Notes: generated by a model not told the origin, from the letters alone. DNA of 22,884 bases from Candidatus Saccharimonadota bacterium (GCA_020428115.1 JAGQNJ010000004.1:1-22884), one strand, 5' to 3'. Numbered from the stretch's first letter, positions 6,230-12,791 are shown. Made by a program: numbers and translations.

Positions 6230-7258
6230 TCAAAGGATAAGCATGGAGTCGCCATAAGAGAGGAAAGCGTAGTTTTTTTGCTTTGCTTCCTCGTATGCAG
6301 CCTTCAGGTTTTCCCAGCCAGCAAACCCGGCTGCCAGCATGAGTACAGTTGTTCGTGGCGCATGAAAGTTAGTTAAAAGAGCATCAACTACTTTAAACGA
6401 ATAGCCGGGGTAGATGAAAATATCTGCTTCTCCTGAAAGATCCTTGGGCTGGGTATGAAGAATGTCATTCGCACAGTATTCCAAAGTTCTCGTAACAGTG
6501 GTGCCTATTGCCACCACTCTATTTGCGGACTGTTTGGCTTTTTGTATGGCGGCTACCGTTTCTTTGGGTATCTCGAAGTACTCGCTATGCATTGCATGTT
6601 TTGTAACGTCATCTACACGGATTGGTAAAAAAGTGCCCAAACCCACATGAAGGGTCAGATAGACAATCACAACTCCTTTAGACTGTAAGGCCTGCTCAAG
6701 TTCCCTAGTAAAGTTAAGTGACGCTGTGGGCGCAGCAACAGATCCGGCTTTTTCTGCAAATACAGTCTGGTAGCGTTCGATATCTTCTTTACTGGCATCT
6801 CGCTTCATATACGGTGGAAGGGGAACGGAACCGAAGCGTTCACTCATCTCAAGTAGGTTTTCAGGACTTTCAATAATAGCAATACCTCCATCCTTGACAG
6901 TCCTGACGGTTATAGTATGTCCGCGTACATTCAGCTGCTCACTGGGATGAATTTTGCCTCTGTAGAGCACGCTATGTATATGAATACCAAATTCATGCCC
7001 ATGCTGTTCGAGTAGGAGGAGCTCACGTTTCTTGCCATCATTATTAGTAGCAATCAGGCGTGCTTTAATCACTTTTGTATTGTTAAGTACTATGACATCA
7101 CCAGGTTGGAGGTATTTGGTAAGGTCGGAGTACTCCCCGTGGCTAATTCTTCCAGTATCTCTCTGCAATACAAGAAGCTTGCTAGCACCTCGTATTGTTG
7201 GAGGATGCTGAGCAATGTTCTTCTCAGGTAAGTCGTAACTGTAATCGGTGATTTGCAT
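6230..7258 (-). CDS. queA: S-adenosylmethionine:tRNA ribosyltransferase-isomerase
   Basis: Transfers the ribosyl part of SAM onto preQ1 in tRNA to make epoxyqueuosine at wobble position 34. The 342 residues match the usual QueA length. Recognisable blocks in order are the N-terminal YSYDLPEKNIAQHP, VLNNTKVIKARL, LPPYMKR, YQTVFAEKAGSVAAPTASLNFT, LHVGLGTFLPI, HAMHSEYFEI, IGTTVTRTLE, FIYPGYSFKVVDALLTNFH and the ending SYGDSMLIL. One deviation is notable: the usual APTAGLHFT reads APTASLNFT, with Asn where a His is nearly invariant. I start at the ATG at 7258, where MQITDY aligns with the family start; an upstream in-frame start at 7309 would run through the divergent promoter. No tgt or preQ1 pathway gene is in the window. 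Confidence 0.95.
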   Translation of the reverse strand: MQITDYSYDLPEKNIAQHPPTIRGASKLLVLQRDTGRISHGEYSDLTKYLQPGDVIVLNNTKVIKARLIATNNDGKKRELLLLEQHGHEFGIHIHSVLYRGKIHPSEQLNVRGHTITVRTVKDGGIAIIESPENLLEMSERFGSVPLPPYMKRDASKEDIERYQTVFAEKAGSVAAPTASLNFTRELEQALQSKGVVIVYLTLHVGLGTFLPIRVDDVTKHAMHSEYFEIPKETVAAIQKAKQSANRVVAIGTTVTRTLEYCANDILHTQPKDLSGEADIFIYPGYSFKVVDALLTNFHAPRTTVLMLAAGFAGWENLKAAYEEAKQKNYAFLSYGDSMLIL

Positions 7259-7299
7259 AGGTTGTATAGTATCAAATAAGGTACAATAAAGTGTAGACA
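7259..7299. promoter_or_regulatory. 41-bp divergent promoter region, queA / ASCH-RNase H
   Basis: The whole gap between two divergent start codons is 41 bp. On +, TACAAT (7282-7287) predicts a start near 7294, 6 nt before the ATG at 7300. On -, GATACT (7273-7268) predicts a start near 7261, 3 nt before the queA ATG. Each -35 position falls close to the other gene's start codon and neither has a good -35 box, so the two promoters should interfere with each other. Confidence 0.5.
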
Positions 7300-8097
7300 A
7301 TGAAAACACTCAAATTTAATCACATCGAAGCAGAAAATATTAGAAAAGGCGTACAGACTGCTACGCTTCGCATGAAAGATGAAAAGAATCTCTCCGTCGA
7401 TGATACCGTTGCTGTCATAGACAAGGTGCATGAAGACAACCAAGCAAGTTGGCGGGTAATCGGTACCGCAACTATTGACCAAGTGCATGTTCGTCGTGCA
7501 GGAGACATCCAAATGGAAGGTGAGGGTTTTGAGCAGTTTGGCTCAACCACAGAACTCTATAAGCAATTGGAGGTTTTCTATGGCGATCCAATTGATGACG
7601 CAACACATATAAAAATTGTTCATTTCACATTTCATCCGTATGACAAAAGCAAACTAGTAGAAGATATTGATGACAAAAAAACAACGAATATAACAGAGGT
7701 AAAAATGTTTGCCGATGGTGGTTCACGCGGTAACCCCGGACCCTCTGCGAGCGGGTATGTATTGATGGATATGCACGACACTATCCTAGAAACAAACGGT
7801 GAATACTTAAATATAACTACTAATAATCAGGCAGAGTACCATTCGCTTAAACTCGGTCTGGAGCGAGCAAGACAGATGGGTGTACGCAAAGTACACGTTT
7901 TCATGGATAGCCTGCTGGTTATAAATCAGATGAAGGGTATTTTTAAAGTCAAAAATCAGGAGTTGAGGGCTGTATTTGCGAATGTTCAAAGTATCGTCAA
8001 TGACTTTGAGGCGGTTACCTTTGCTCATGTTCCACGCGAGCGAAATAAACTTGCTGATGCTGAGGTGAATCGTATTCTTGATAGCGTAGTCTCGTAG
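7300..8097 (+). CDS. ASCH-domain / ribonuclease H fusion protein
   Basis: 265 residues in two parts. Residues ~1-115 resemble an ASCH (PUA-like) RNA-binding domain: LKFNHIEAENIRKGVQTATLRM, a VDDTVAVID strand, then the IGTATIDQVHVR stretch and a C-terminal acidic-hydrophobic region. Residues ~133-265 are a type 1 RNase H domain with all four catalytic carboxylates: Asp139 (FADGGSRGNPGP), Glu179 (TNNQAEYHSL), Asp203 (VFMDSLLV) and Asp253 (NKLADAEVN), plus the HVPRERN motif before the last one. RNase H cleaves the RNA strand of RNA-DNA hybrids, in replication or R-loop removal. The ASCH part may steer it to a particular RNA or modified base. The RNase H call is strong; the ASCH call is good by pattern. 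Confidence 0.88.
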   Translation: MKTLKFNHIEAENIRKGVQTATLRMKDEKNLSVDDTVAVIDKVHEDNQASWRVIGTATIDQVHVRRAGDIQMEGEGFEQFGSTTELYKQLEVFYGDPIDDATHIKIVHFTFHPYDKSKLVEDIDDKKTTNITEVKMFADGGSRGNPGPSASGYVLMDMHDTILETNGEYLNITTNNQAEYHSLKLGLERARQMGVRKVHVFMDSLLVINQMKGIFKVKNQELRAVFANVQSIVNDFEAVTFAHVPRERNKLADAEVNRILDSVVS

Positions 8098-8107
8098 TAC
8101 CTATCAG

Positions 8108-8116
8108 TGGTATACT
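8108..8116 (+). promoter_or_regulatory. Extended -10 promoter of rnpB
   Basis: TGG-TATACT (8108-8116) is an extended -10 box. The predicted start near 8122-8123 matches the first base of the P1 helix of the RNase P RNA. No -35 box is evident, which fits the extended -10 type. Confidence 0.7.
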
Positions 8117-8121
8117 ATTGA

Positions 8122-8506
8122 TGCTAGGCTTTCGGCTAACCGCCCTGTATCAATAGAGGTACTGGGAGGAAAGTCCGGGCAGCATAGGGAAGGACAGTCG
8201 TTAACGGCGACCAGAGGTAACTCTAGGGAAAGTGCCACAGAAACGAAACTACCCAGTACCTTACAGAGCTAAATATTGAGTTGAGCTATTGAGCACTGCA
8301 AGGTGCTGGGTACAGGTGAAACGAGTGGGGTAAAAGCCCACAGCTCCTGACGGTGACGCCAGGGGGAGGTAAACCCTGTCTGCTGCAAGGAGATAGGCCT
8401 ATTGGTTCCCGCCAAGGCTTGTCGATATCCGCTTGATCCTTTGAGCAATCTGAGGACTAGATAGATGGTTGGCTAAAACAGAACCCGGCTTACGGATTGC
8501 CTAGTA
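8122..8506 (+). ncRNA. rnpB: RNase P RNA, bacterial class A
   Basis: Catalytic RNA of RNase P, which removes the 5' leaders of pre-tRNAs. The conserved 5' core (GAGGAAAGTCCGGGC, 8167-8181) and the conserved 3' core (ACAGAACCCGGCTTAC, 8478-8493) are both present and form the universal P4/J regions. The ends close in helix P1: TGCTAGGC (8122-8129) with GCCTAGTA (8499-8506). Other recognisable parts include AGGGAAGGACAGTC and the internal CTGACGGTGACGCCAGGGGG region. The length of about 385 nt suits class A. It is followed after about 20 nt by a strong terminator and preceded by its own promoter. The 5' and 3' ends are set by P1 and could shift a few bases. Confidence 0.96.
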
Positions 8507-8528
8507 CTAATAAAAACACCACAGACAT

Positions 8529-8555
8529 AAAACTACCCCTTCTAGGGGTAGTTTT
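8529..8555. terminator. Bidirectional Rho-independent terminator
   Basis: AAAACTACCCC (8529-8539), loop TTCTA, GGGGTAGTTTT (8545-8555): a perfect 11-bp stem with A-tract and T-tract arms. It can stop rnpB on + and the infC-rpmI-rplT operon on -, which ends 20 bp away. Confidence 0.93.
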
Positions 8556-8574
8556 ATATTGTGCAGATACGCGG

Positions 8575-8916
8575 TTATTTTGCGCTCTTTACGATCTCTG
8601 TAAAGGCTTTTGGTTCAGAAACGGCTAGTTCTGCGAGTACCTTGCGATCTAGCTCGATATTGGCCTTTTTGAGGCCTGCAATGAGCTTACTATATGTCGT
8701 TCCGTTAATACGAGCAGCAGCGTTTATACGTGTATTCCAAAGGGCTCGGAAGGTTCGTTTACGGTTCCTGCGATCCCGATAAGAATACTGGAGAGATTTG
8801 ACAACAGCCTGTTTGCCGCGACGCACACTTGCTCGGTGAGCATGTGTCATGCCTTTGGTAGCTTTTCTGATCTTCTGGTGTCGTTTATGGGTTGTGACGC
8901 CTCGTTTTACGCGCAT
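8575..8916 (-). CDS. rplT: 50S ribosomal protein L20
   Basis: A 113-residue, highly basic 23S rRNA-binding protein needed early in large-subunit assembly. The start MRVKRGVTTHKRHQKIRKATKG and the block YSYRDRRNRKRTFRALWNTRINAAAR are diagnostic for L20. The end (DRKVLAELAVSEPKAFTEIV) is also typical. It is the last gene of infC-rpmI-rplT, starting 3 nt after the rpmI stop with a Shine-Dalgarno AGGAG about 7 nt upstream. In other bacteria L20 represses this operon post-transcriptionally, but I see no obvious L20 mimic site here. Confidence 0.97.
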   Translation of the reverse strand: MRVKRGVTTHKRHQKIRKATKGMTHAHRASVRRGKQAVVKSLQYSYRDRRNRKRTFRALWNTRINAAARINGTTYSKLIAGLKKANIELDRKVLAELAVSEPKAFTEIVKSAK

Positions 8917-8919
8917 GGA

Positions 8920-9114
8920 TTAGACTCCTAATTTCTTCTTCATATTCTTACTCTGCGTGCCTGTTAGCTGCTCGGTACCAGCAAAACGGCGTTTACGGGC
9001 AGCGCTCTTCTTCTGAAGAAAGTGGCTACCAGTAGAATGACGACGTAATACTTTACCTGTCTTAGTGACACGTATTCTGTCCTTTGTTCCACTATGAGTC
9101 TTTAGCTTTGGCAT
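8920..9114 (-). CDS. rpmI: 50S ribosomal protein L35
   Basis: 64 residues, the usual length. MPKLKTHSGTKDRIRVTKTGKVLRRH and the following KKSAARKRR match the L35 signature (MPKMKTHSGAAKRFK..., KSAKRKR). It begins 23 nt inside the end of infC, with a good Shine-Dalgarno (AAGGAG) located in infC coding sequence, so it is translationally linked to infC. It sits in the conserved infC-rpmI-rplT order. Confidence 0.97.
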   Translation of the reverse strand: MPKLKTHSGTKDRIRVTKTGKVLRRHSTGSHFLQKKSAARKRRFAGTEQLTGTQSKNMKKKLGV

Positions 9115-9622
9115 TATTGCTGCTCCTTATAACGAATATTATCTGTCTGCCTGCCATTTGAGGCTGTTGGTCAACGGCTATTGTATCACCAAAACGCTCG
9201 ATGATTCGTTGCGCAAGGTTAAAACCAATGTCTTTGTGTGCCATTTCGCGACCACGGAAGAAAACTGTCATTTTAACCTTGTGACCATCTTCCAAAAACT
9301 TGGTAACCTTACGTAGTTTCACGTCAAGGTCGTGATCACCGATTTTGAGGCCGAGACGCATTTGTTTTACGTCCTGAACCTTTGTATTGCGTTTGTTTTT
9401 TTGCTGTTGCTTGGTCCTCTGGTATTGGAACTTGCCCCAATCAATGATTTTAGCAACAGGCGGGTTAGCTTCTGGTGATATCTCTACGAGATCGAGTTCG
9501 CTTTCCCTTGCAAGACGGAGTGCTTCATCACGAGTTATAACACCGATCTGTTGACCATTTTGATCGATTACTCGTAATTCTCGAGCCCGAATACCTTCAT
9601 TCAGGCGAACGTTTTTGCTAAT
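9092..9622 (-). CDS. infC: Translation initiation factor IF-3, AUU start
   Basis: IF-3 checks start codon and initiator tRNA pairing on the 30S subunit. The frame gives a full-length 176-residue protein only if translation begins at ATT (9622-9620): ISKNVRLNEGIRARELRVID is the canonical IF-3 N-terminus, and the C-domain contains KIGDHDLDVKL, KVKMTVFFRGREMAH and the end of the protein. No in-frame ATG, GTG or TTG occurs between the upstream stop and Met88. A Shine-Dalgarno AAGGAG lies 6 nt before the ATT. AUU starts are the classic way infC is autoregulated in E. coli: IF-3 rejects non-standard starts, so excess IF-3 shuts down its own translation. An ATG-only reading would give just 89 residues and lose the N-domain. 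Confidence 0.95.
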   Translation of the reverse strand: MSKNVRLNEGIRARELRVIDQNGQQIGVITRDEALRLARESELDLVEISPEANPPVAKIIDWGKFQYQRTKQQQKNKRNTKVQDVKQMRLGLKIGDHDLDVKLRKVTKFLEDGHKVKMTVFFRGREMAHKDIGFNLAQRIIERFGDTIAVDQQPQMAGRQIIFVIRSSNNAKAKDS

Positions 9623-9662
9623 TGTATACTCCTTATGCTCTTAGCATATCTTGCTTGTGACA

Positions 9663-9691
9663 ATTCTAACAGATGAAACGACAGAGGTCAA
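9663..9691 (-). promoter_or_regulatory. infC operon promoter
   Basis: On the minus strand: TTGACC (9691-9686), 17 bp, TAGAAT (9668-9663). The predicted start is near 9656, giving a 34-nt leader with the Shine-Dalgarno for the ATT start. Hexamers and spacing are identical to the rpmB promoter. Confidence 0.82.
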
Positions 9692-9723
9692 TACGGTTCC
9701 GATAAATTAGTACGTTTCAGTGT

Positions 9724-11229
9724 TTAAATCTCAATTTTTGTAAGTTGGGGTCTGTATTGTAGGGCATCTGCTATATGGCTTGCCTCAATATGTTGTGATT
9801 CCGCTAGGTCAGCGACTGTGCGTGCGACCTTAATGGTGCGCATATACGCCCTCGGTGACAGTTCTAATTTTGCTGCAGCAGTGTCCAGCAAGGTTCTGGC
9901 CGTTGGTGTTAACCTGGCAGTATTCTTTATGTCAGTATTGTTCATTTCTGCATTGGTCTTCTGACTGCCGAAGCGTTTATATTGGATGGCGCGTGCCTTT
10001 TGGACTTGCTTTGCAATTTCGGCACTACTCCTTGCGCTGTTATCGTGCTCAAGAAGCCTGCTATGTTCAACGTTCTCTACATCAGCATAGAGATCAATAC
10101 GATCAAGAATTGGCCCAGATAGCTTGCGCTGGTATCTGTGGATCTGGTTTGGCATACAGGTGCAATTTTTGTCAGTACCAAAGAAGCCACAAGGGCAGGG
10201 ATTGGCCGTTGCTACTAATATGAAGCTCGCCGGGAACTCTACGGATTCCTTGGCTCGTGAGACAGAAATGACCTTATCCTCGAGAGGCTGCCGTAGTGCT
10301 TCGATAGCCGTTCTCTTAAACTCTGGAAGCTCATCAAAGAACAATACGCCGTGATGGGCGAGACTAATCTCTCCCGGTCGCGGATTTCGTCCACCACCGA
10401 TGATAGCTGTATCACTCGCGCTATGATGTGGTGATCGGACCGGGCGTTGTGTGATCACCGACTCGTAATTGTTTGTACTGAGACTATGCAAGTGCGTAGT
10501 CTCGAGCATTTCTTGATGAGACATAGGTGGTAGTATCGATGGCATGGCCTTGGCCAGCATGCTCTTACCCGTGCCAGGGGGCCCATTGAGGAGGATATTG
10601 TGTTTGCCTGCTGCAGCTATGGTCATGGCTCGCTTTGCCTGTGACTGCCCAGTTATATCCTTAAAATCGATAATAAATTTTTGTGCGTGAGCTGTAAGGG
10701 GTGCTGCTGTTATGGTTGGCAACGGTTGGTTTTGTGCGAGAGATTGGTATAGTTTAGTCAACGTATCGCAAGGAATGATGTTGATCCCGTCAATTAGGCC
10801 TGCCTGTTGAGCGTTTGCTCGAGGTATATAGACGGTTTGTGTACCGTGGCGCTTTGCACTTAGGAGCTTACCGATGATCCCTCTTATCGGTCGTATAGAG
10901 CCGTCAAGACCTAGCTCGCCAAAAAACATAGTTTTGGTTAAGGGGGCCTTTATCATGCCTGCAGTGGCCAATATCGATACGGCAATGGGGAGATCAAAGC
11001 TAGCATTTTCTTTGGGAATATCTGCAGGCGCCAGATTGATTGTGATGCGTTTCTTGGGGAATGGTATTTGACTCGAGCCAAAAGCACTGCGAATACGCTC
11101 CTTGGCCTCATCAACTGCTTTGTTCGCAAATCCAACGATCAATATGGAGGGAAGGCCATTCGTAATATGACACTCTACTTCGGCAACAATGCCATCAAAT
11201 CCACTATCGACAATGCTCTCTACTTTCAT
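9724..11229 (-). CDS. comM: ComM/YifB-type AAA+ ATPase (Mg-chelatase-like)
   Basis: A 501-residue hexameric AAA+ ATPase. In naturally competent bacteria, ComM drives branch migration while incoming single-stranded DNA is integrated. Residues ~1-170 form the ChlI/Lon-C-like domain (GLPSILIVGFANKAVDEAKERIRSA). The AAA+ core has Walker A GPPGTGKS (216-223), Walker B VLFFDE (295-300) and the family block RSPHHSASDTAIIGGG. A cysteine cluster (Cys345, 347, 356, 358 in NPCPCGFFG...CTC) may bind zinc, followed by LSGPILDRIDL. The C-terminal Mg-chelatase domain includes LSPRAYMRTIKVARTVADL. The start ATG is about 4 nt after the predicted transcription start. It supports DNA uptake in this organism together with pilus genes elsewhere; that role is an inference from orthologues. 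Confidence 0.95.
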   Translation of the reverse strand: MKVESIVDSGFDGIVAEVECHITNGLPSILIVGFANKAVDEAKERIRSAFGSSQIPFPKKRITINLAPADIPKENASFDLPIAVSILATAGMIKAPLTKTMFFGELGLDGSIRPIRGIIGKLLSAKRHGTQTVYIPRANAQQAGLIDGINIIPCDTLTKLYQSLAQNQPLPTITAAPLTAHAQKFIIDFKDITGQSQAKRAMTIAAAGKHNILLNGPPGTGKSMLAKAMPSILPPMSHQEMLETTHLHSLSTNNYESVITQRPVRSPHHSASDTAIIGGGRNPRPGEISLAHHGVLFFDELPEFKRTAIEALRQPLEDKVISVSRAKESVEFPASFILVATANPCPCGFFGTDKNCTCMPNQIHRYQRKLSGPILDRIDLYADVENVEHSRLLEHDNSARSSAEIAKQVQKARAIQYKRFGSQKTNAEMNNTDIKNTARLTPTARTLLDTAAAKLELSPRAYMRTIKVARTVADLAESQHIEASHIADALQYRPQLTKIEI

Positions 11230-11239
11230 GCTTGTGTTT

Positions 11240-11245
11240 ATTGTA
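11240..11245 (-). promoter_or_regulatory. -10 box of comM
   Basis: TACAAT on the minus strand (11245-11240) gives a predicted start near 11233, about 4 nt before the ATG at 11229. A weak -35 is all that can be seen upstream. Confidence 0.5.
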
Positions 11246-11260
11246 AAGCATAATACAAAA

Positions 11261-11294
11261 ACAAACGCACCGTTCTTGTAGGCGGTGCGTTTGT
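11261..11294 (-). terminator. Rho-independent terminator upstream of comM
   Basis: A perfect 12-bp stem, ACAAACGCACCG (11261-11272) with CGGTGCGTTTGT (11283-11294), 10-nt loop. On the minus strand the stem is followed by TTTTGTATT, a usable U-tract, so it should stop minus-strand transcripts coming from the gene-free region before they reach comM. On + the following TTGTGG is a weaker tract. Confidence 0.7.
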
Positions 11295-12179
11295 TTGTGG
11301 AGGTTTTAGTATGTCTTTTGGTTTGTTGTTTGTGGTTGTTTTTTCATGGAACAACGGCTTGCGAGAAGCCGTTGTTTCAAGATCGTTTTTGTTTTTGAGC
11401 ACTTTTTTTATTCAAGTGCCATCCTTATCTTATAAATTGCTAATTTTACTGTCAACACGTTTATGATTATTTTTTCATAAACCTGTGTATAACTCACCGT
11501 TTCTGGGTAATAAAATTATGTGCTTTTGCATGAATGAGGGGTGCATCTGAGCACGTATTCACATTCTTAGCTTGATATTTGGAGATTTTAGACGCATCTT
11601 GGCTACTGAATGTGCGGGCTTTTGGTAGGTATTACGCCTTCGTTCTGTTCTTCCACGCTACTTCTCGGGCAATTGGTAGCTTCAAACAGGGGAGGTGGTA
11701 TTATACGGCTAGTTATATTGGTGCTGTCGTCTGAATATGTATTGGCAGAATTTTACGGTCTGCTGGTGGGTGTATCAAAGGTCTCGTTTCTCATTGCCCC
11801 AGGCATTTGAAGAACACAAAGGCAGGAGCGGCAATTAATACGGCAGGCATGCTGTGCAATTATGTATTCAACTTTTATAAGTCATAGCTACATCAATTTG
11901 AAAAATGCACTGGCAGGATCTGGGCTTTACCATAACGATTTCAAAGTACTAGTTATGCAATTCGCTTAGTTATTAAGTTCGTTGGCACAAGCTCAAAGCA
12001 AGGGACTATGACACTAGGCAGCGAGGTATTGACGGGACGTATCATTGAGTATCAAGTAATGTAAATTTATCGAAGATTCAAGATATCTATTGTCATTACG
12101 ACAACAATAATTTTATACAAAATATCGTTATCATTTGACAATTAACAGAGTAATATAGCTAAAAACACAACAAAGTATA
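11295..12179. other. Gene-free stretch with clustered hairpins
   Basis: No credible ORF: the longest frames are under 70 codons, unlike any family I know, and start at non-ATG codons. Several hairpins cluster at the left end: 11350-11376 (11-bp stem AACAACGGCTT, loop GCGAG), 11399-11419 (GCACTT/AAGTGC), 11459-11482 (GTTTATGA/TCATAAAC) and 11518-11556 (ATGTGCT/AGCACGT plus an inner TGCA pair). On the minus strand TTGTCA (12141-12136), 18 bp, TATAAA (12117-12112) looks like a promoter that would fire leftward toward the terminator at 11261-11294. The stretch could therefore encode a long non-coding RNA of about 0.85 kb, or be decayed coding sequence. Confidence 0.4.
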
Positions 12180-12208
12180 TTGACATGCTTATGCTTTTGT
12201 AATACAAT
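12180..12208 (+). promoter_or_regulatory. Near-consensus promoter of candidate RNA 12215-12370
   Basis: TTGACA (12180-12185), exactly 17 bp, TACAAT (12203-12208). This is the best sigma-70-type promoter in the window. The predicted start is near 12215, directly before a perfect 7-bp hairpin. No start codon with a sensible ORF follows for about 190 nt. Confidence 0.85.
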
Positions 12209-12214
12209 CGTGAG

Positions 12215-12370
12215 CAGTAAGTCAAAAACAAAAACTTACTAGTTTCGTGCCCAGAAACAGTTCGTCGCTCTTTTTTGCCTAGCGGCAAATAGAGCGGTCA
12301 GTCAAGCTAGGACGGCAAGCGCTACATAAGTATATAGATGAAGAGCGGATTTGTCGTCCAGCTCTTTTTT
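12215..12370 (+). ncRNA. Candidate structured RNA / leader with intrinsic terminator
   Basis: About 155 nt between a near-consensus promoter and a terminator, with no ORF. Helices in order: AGTAAGT/ACTTACT (12216-12222/12234-12240, A-rich 11-nt loop); GTTTC/GAAAC (12242-12246/12254-12258, loop GTGCCCA); a long hairpin CGCTCT+TTTGCC/GGCAAA+AGAGCG (12266-12296, loop TAGC). Loop-proximal CCTAGC (12278-12283) is complementary to GCTAGG (12306-12311), a possible pseudoknot. GGACGGCAA (12310-12318) pairs with TTGTCGTCC (12351-12359) over 9 bp with one wobble, and CGCT (12320-12323) with AGCG (12344-12347). The last two compete with the terminator stem. It is either a free small RNA or an attenuator leader for the membrane protein 35 nt downstream. 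I cannot match it to a known class. Confidence 0.68.
12341..12370 (+). terminator. Rho-independent terminator
   Basis: AAGAGC (12341-12346) pairs with GCTCTT (12361-12366), with an inner GGA/TCC pair and a 7-nt loop, ending in a run of Ts (12365-12370). It closes the candidate RNA and lies 35 nt before the next start codon. Confidence 0.8.
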
Positions 12371-12388
12371 ATATCAAGAAATATTCGA

Positions 12389-12394
12389 TACAAT
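12389..12394 (+). promoter_or_regulatory. -10 box for the 12405 membrane protein
   Basis: TACAAT (12389-12394) predicts a start near 12401, 4 nt before the ATG at 12405. If used, the gene has its own near-leaderless transcript in addition to any read-through from the upstream candidate RNA. No good -35 box is seen. Confidence 0.45.
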
Positions 12395-12404
12395 AGGAAT
12401 TGAG

Positions 12405-12740
12405 ATGAATAATCACAAGATAAGGAATGGAATCGGGCTCGCCCTGCTCTATGTTCTCGGCTTTGTACTGCTATTGTTCACGAGCCCACAGAGGTTACCG
12501 ATCATTGTGCTAATCGTTCCGTTCCTGTATGTATTTGGCACAGTTTTCCTTACGGTAGTGTATATTGCTAGTCTTCTCGGCAGGAAGCGGGGTGTACGGT
12601 TGCTCGCGACAGTGATAAGTATATTTGTTGTTCTTATTTTTGTACTAGGCTCGATGCATCAGCTAGACAGCAAAGATATCCTCATAAGCTTATTCATAAC
12701 TGTTTTACTCGGGTGGTATATTATTAAGCTCCGAGGATAG
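12405..12740 (+). CDS. Small four-helix membrane protein, unknown
   Basis: 111 residues from the ATG at 12405. An upstream in-frame TTG (12351) would add 18 residues read through the terminator and is not credible. Four hydrophobic stretches are visible at about residues 9-26, 31-53, 65-81 and 91-107, separated by short charged loops (SPQR, GRKRG, HQLDSKD), and the protein ends in KLRG. No catalytic or binding motif is seen and I do not recognise the family. It lies just after a terminator that ends a structured RNA, so it might be controlled by attenuation. It is followed by 63 bp and then a separate promoter. Function unknown. Confidence 0.7.
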   Translation: MNNHKIRNGIGLALLYVLGFVLLLFTSPQRLPIIVLIVPFLYVFGTVFLTVVYIASLLGRKRGVRLLATVISIFVVLIFVLGSMHQLDSKDILISLFITVLLGWYIIKLRG

Positions 12741-12782
12741 CGATTAATGTAAACAGACTTGCTATTTTAACGGAGGAAACTC

Positions 12783-12791
12783 TGCTATAAT
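12783..12791 (+). promoter_or_regulatory. Extended -10 promoter for the 12804-16324 pair
   Basis: TGC-TATAAT (12783-12791), a perfect extended -10. The predicted start is near 12798, 6 nt before the ATG at 12804. No separate promoter is seen before the large ATPase gene, so both genes should be transcribed together. Confidence 0.7.

Noticed and set aside
6119..6376. 85-residue frame on + over tRNA-Pro and the end of queA
   Set aside because: It is a shadow of a clear tRNA and the queA 3' end.
7259..7309. 17-residue upstream extension of queA
   Set aside because: QueA family proteins begin at MQITDY; the extension would cover the divergent promoter and the start of the next gene.
11484..11492. 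Single DnaA-box-like site (TGTGTATAA, reverse of TTATACACA) in the AT-rich gap as a replication origin
   Set aside because: One box with a hairpin beside it is not enough. No cluster of boxes and no dnaA or dnaN nearby; gyrBA lies 7 kb away. GC-skew over the whole genome would decide.
11610..11810. 66-residue open frame in the gene-free region
   Set aside because: Non-ATG start, no ribosome site, no recognisable family or composition, so it looks like chance.
12351..12404. N-terminal extension of the four-helix membrane protein from a TTG
   Set aside because: It would be read through the terminator stem and U-run, while an ATG at 12405 has a -10 box at the right distance.
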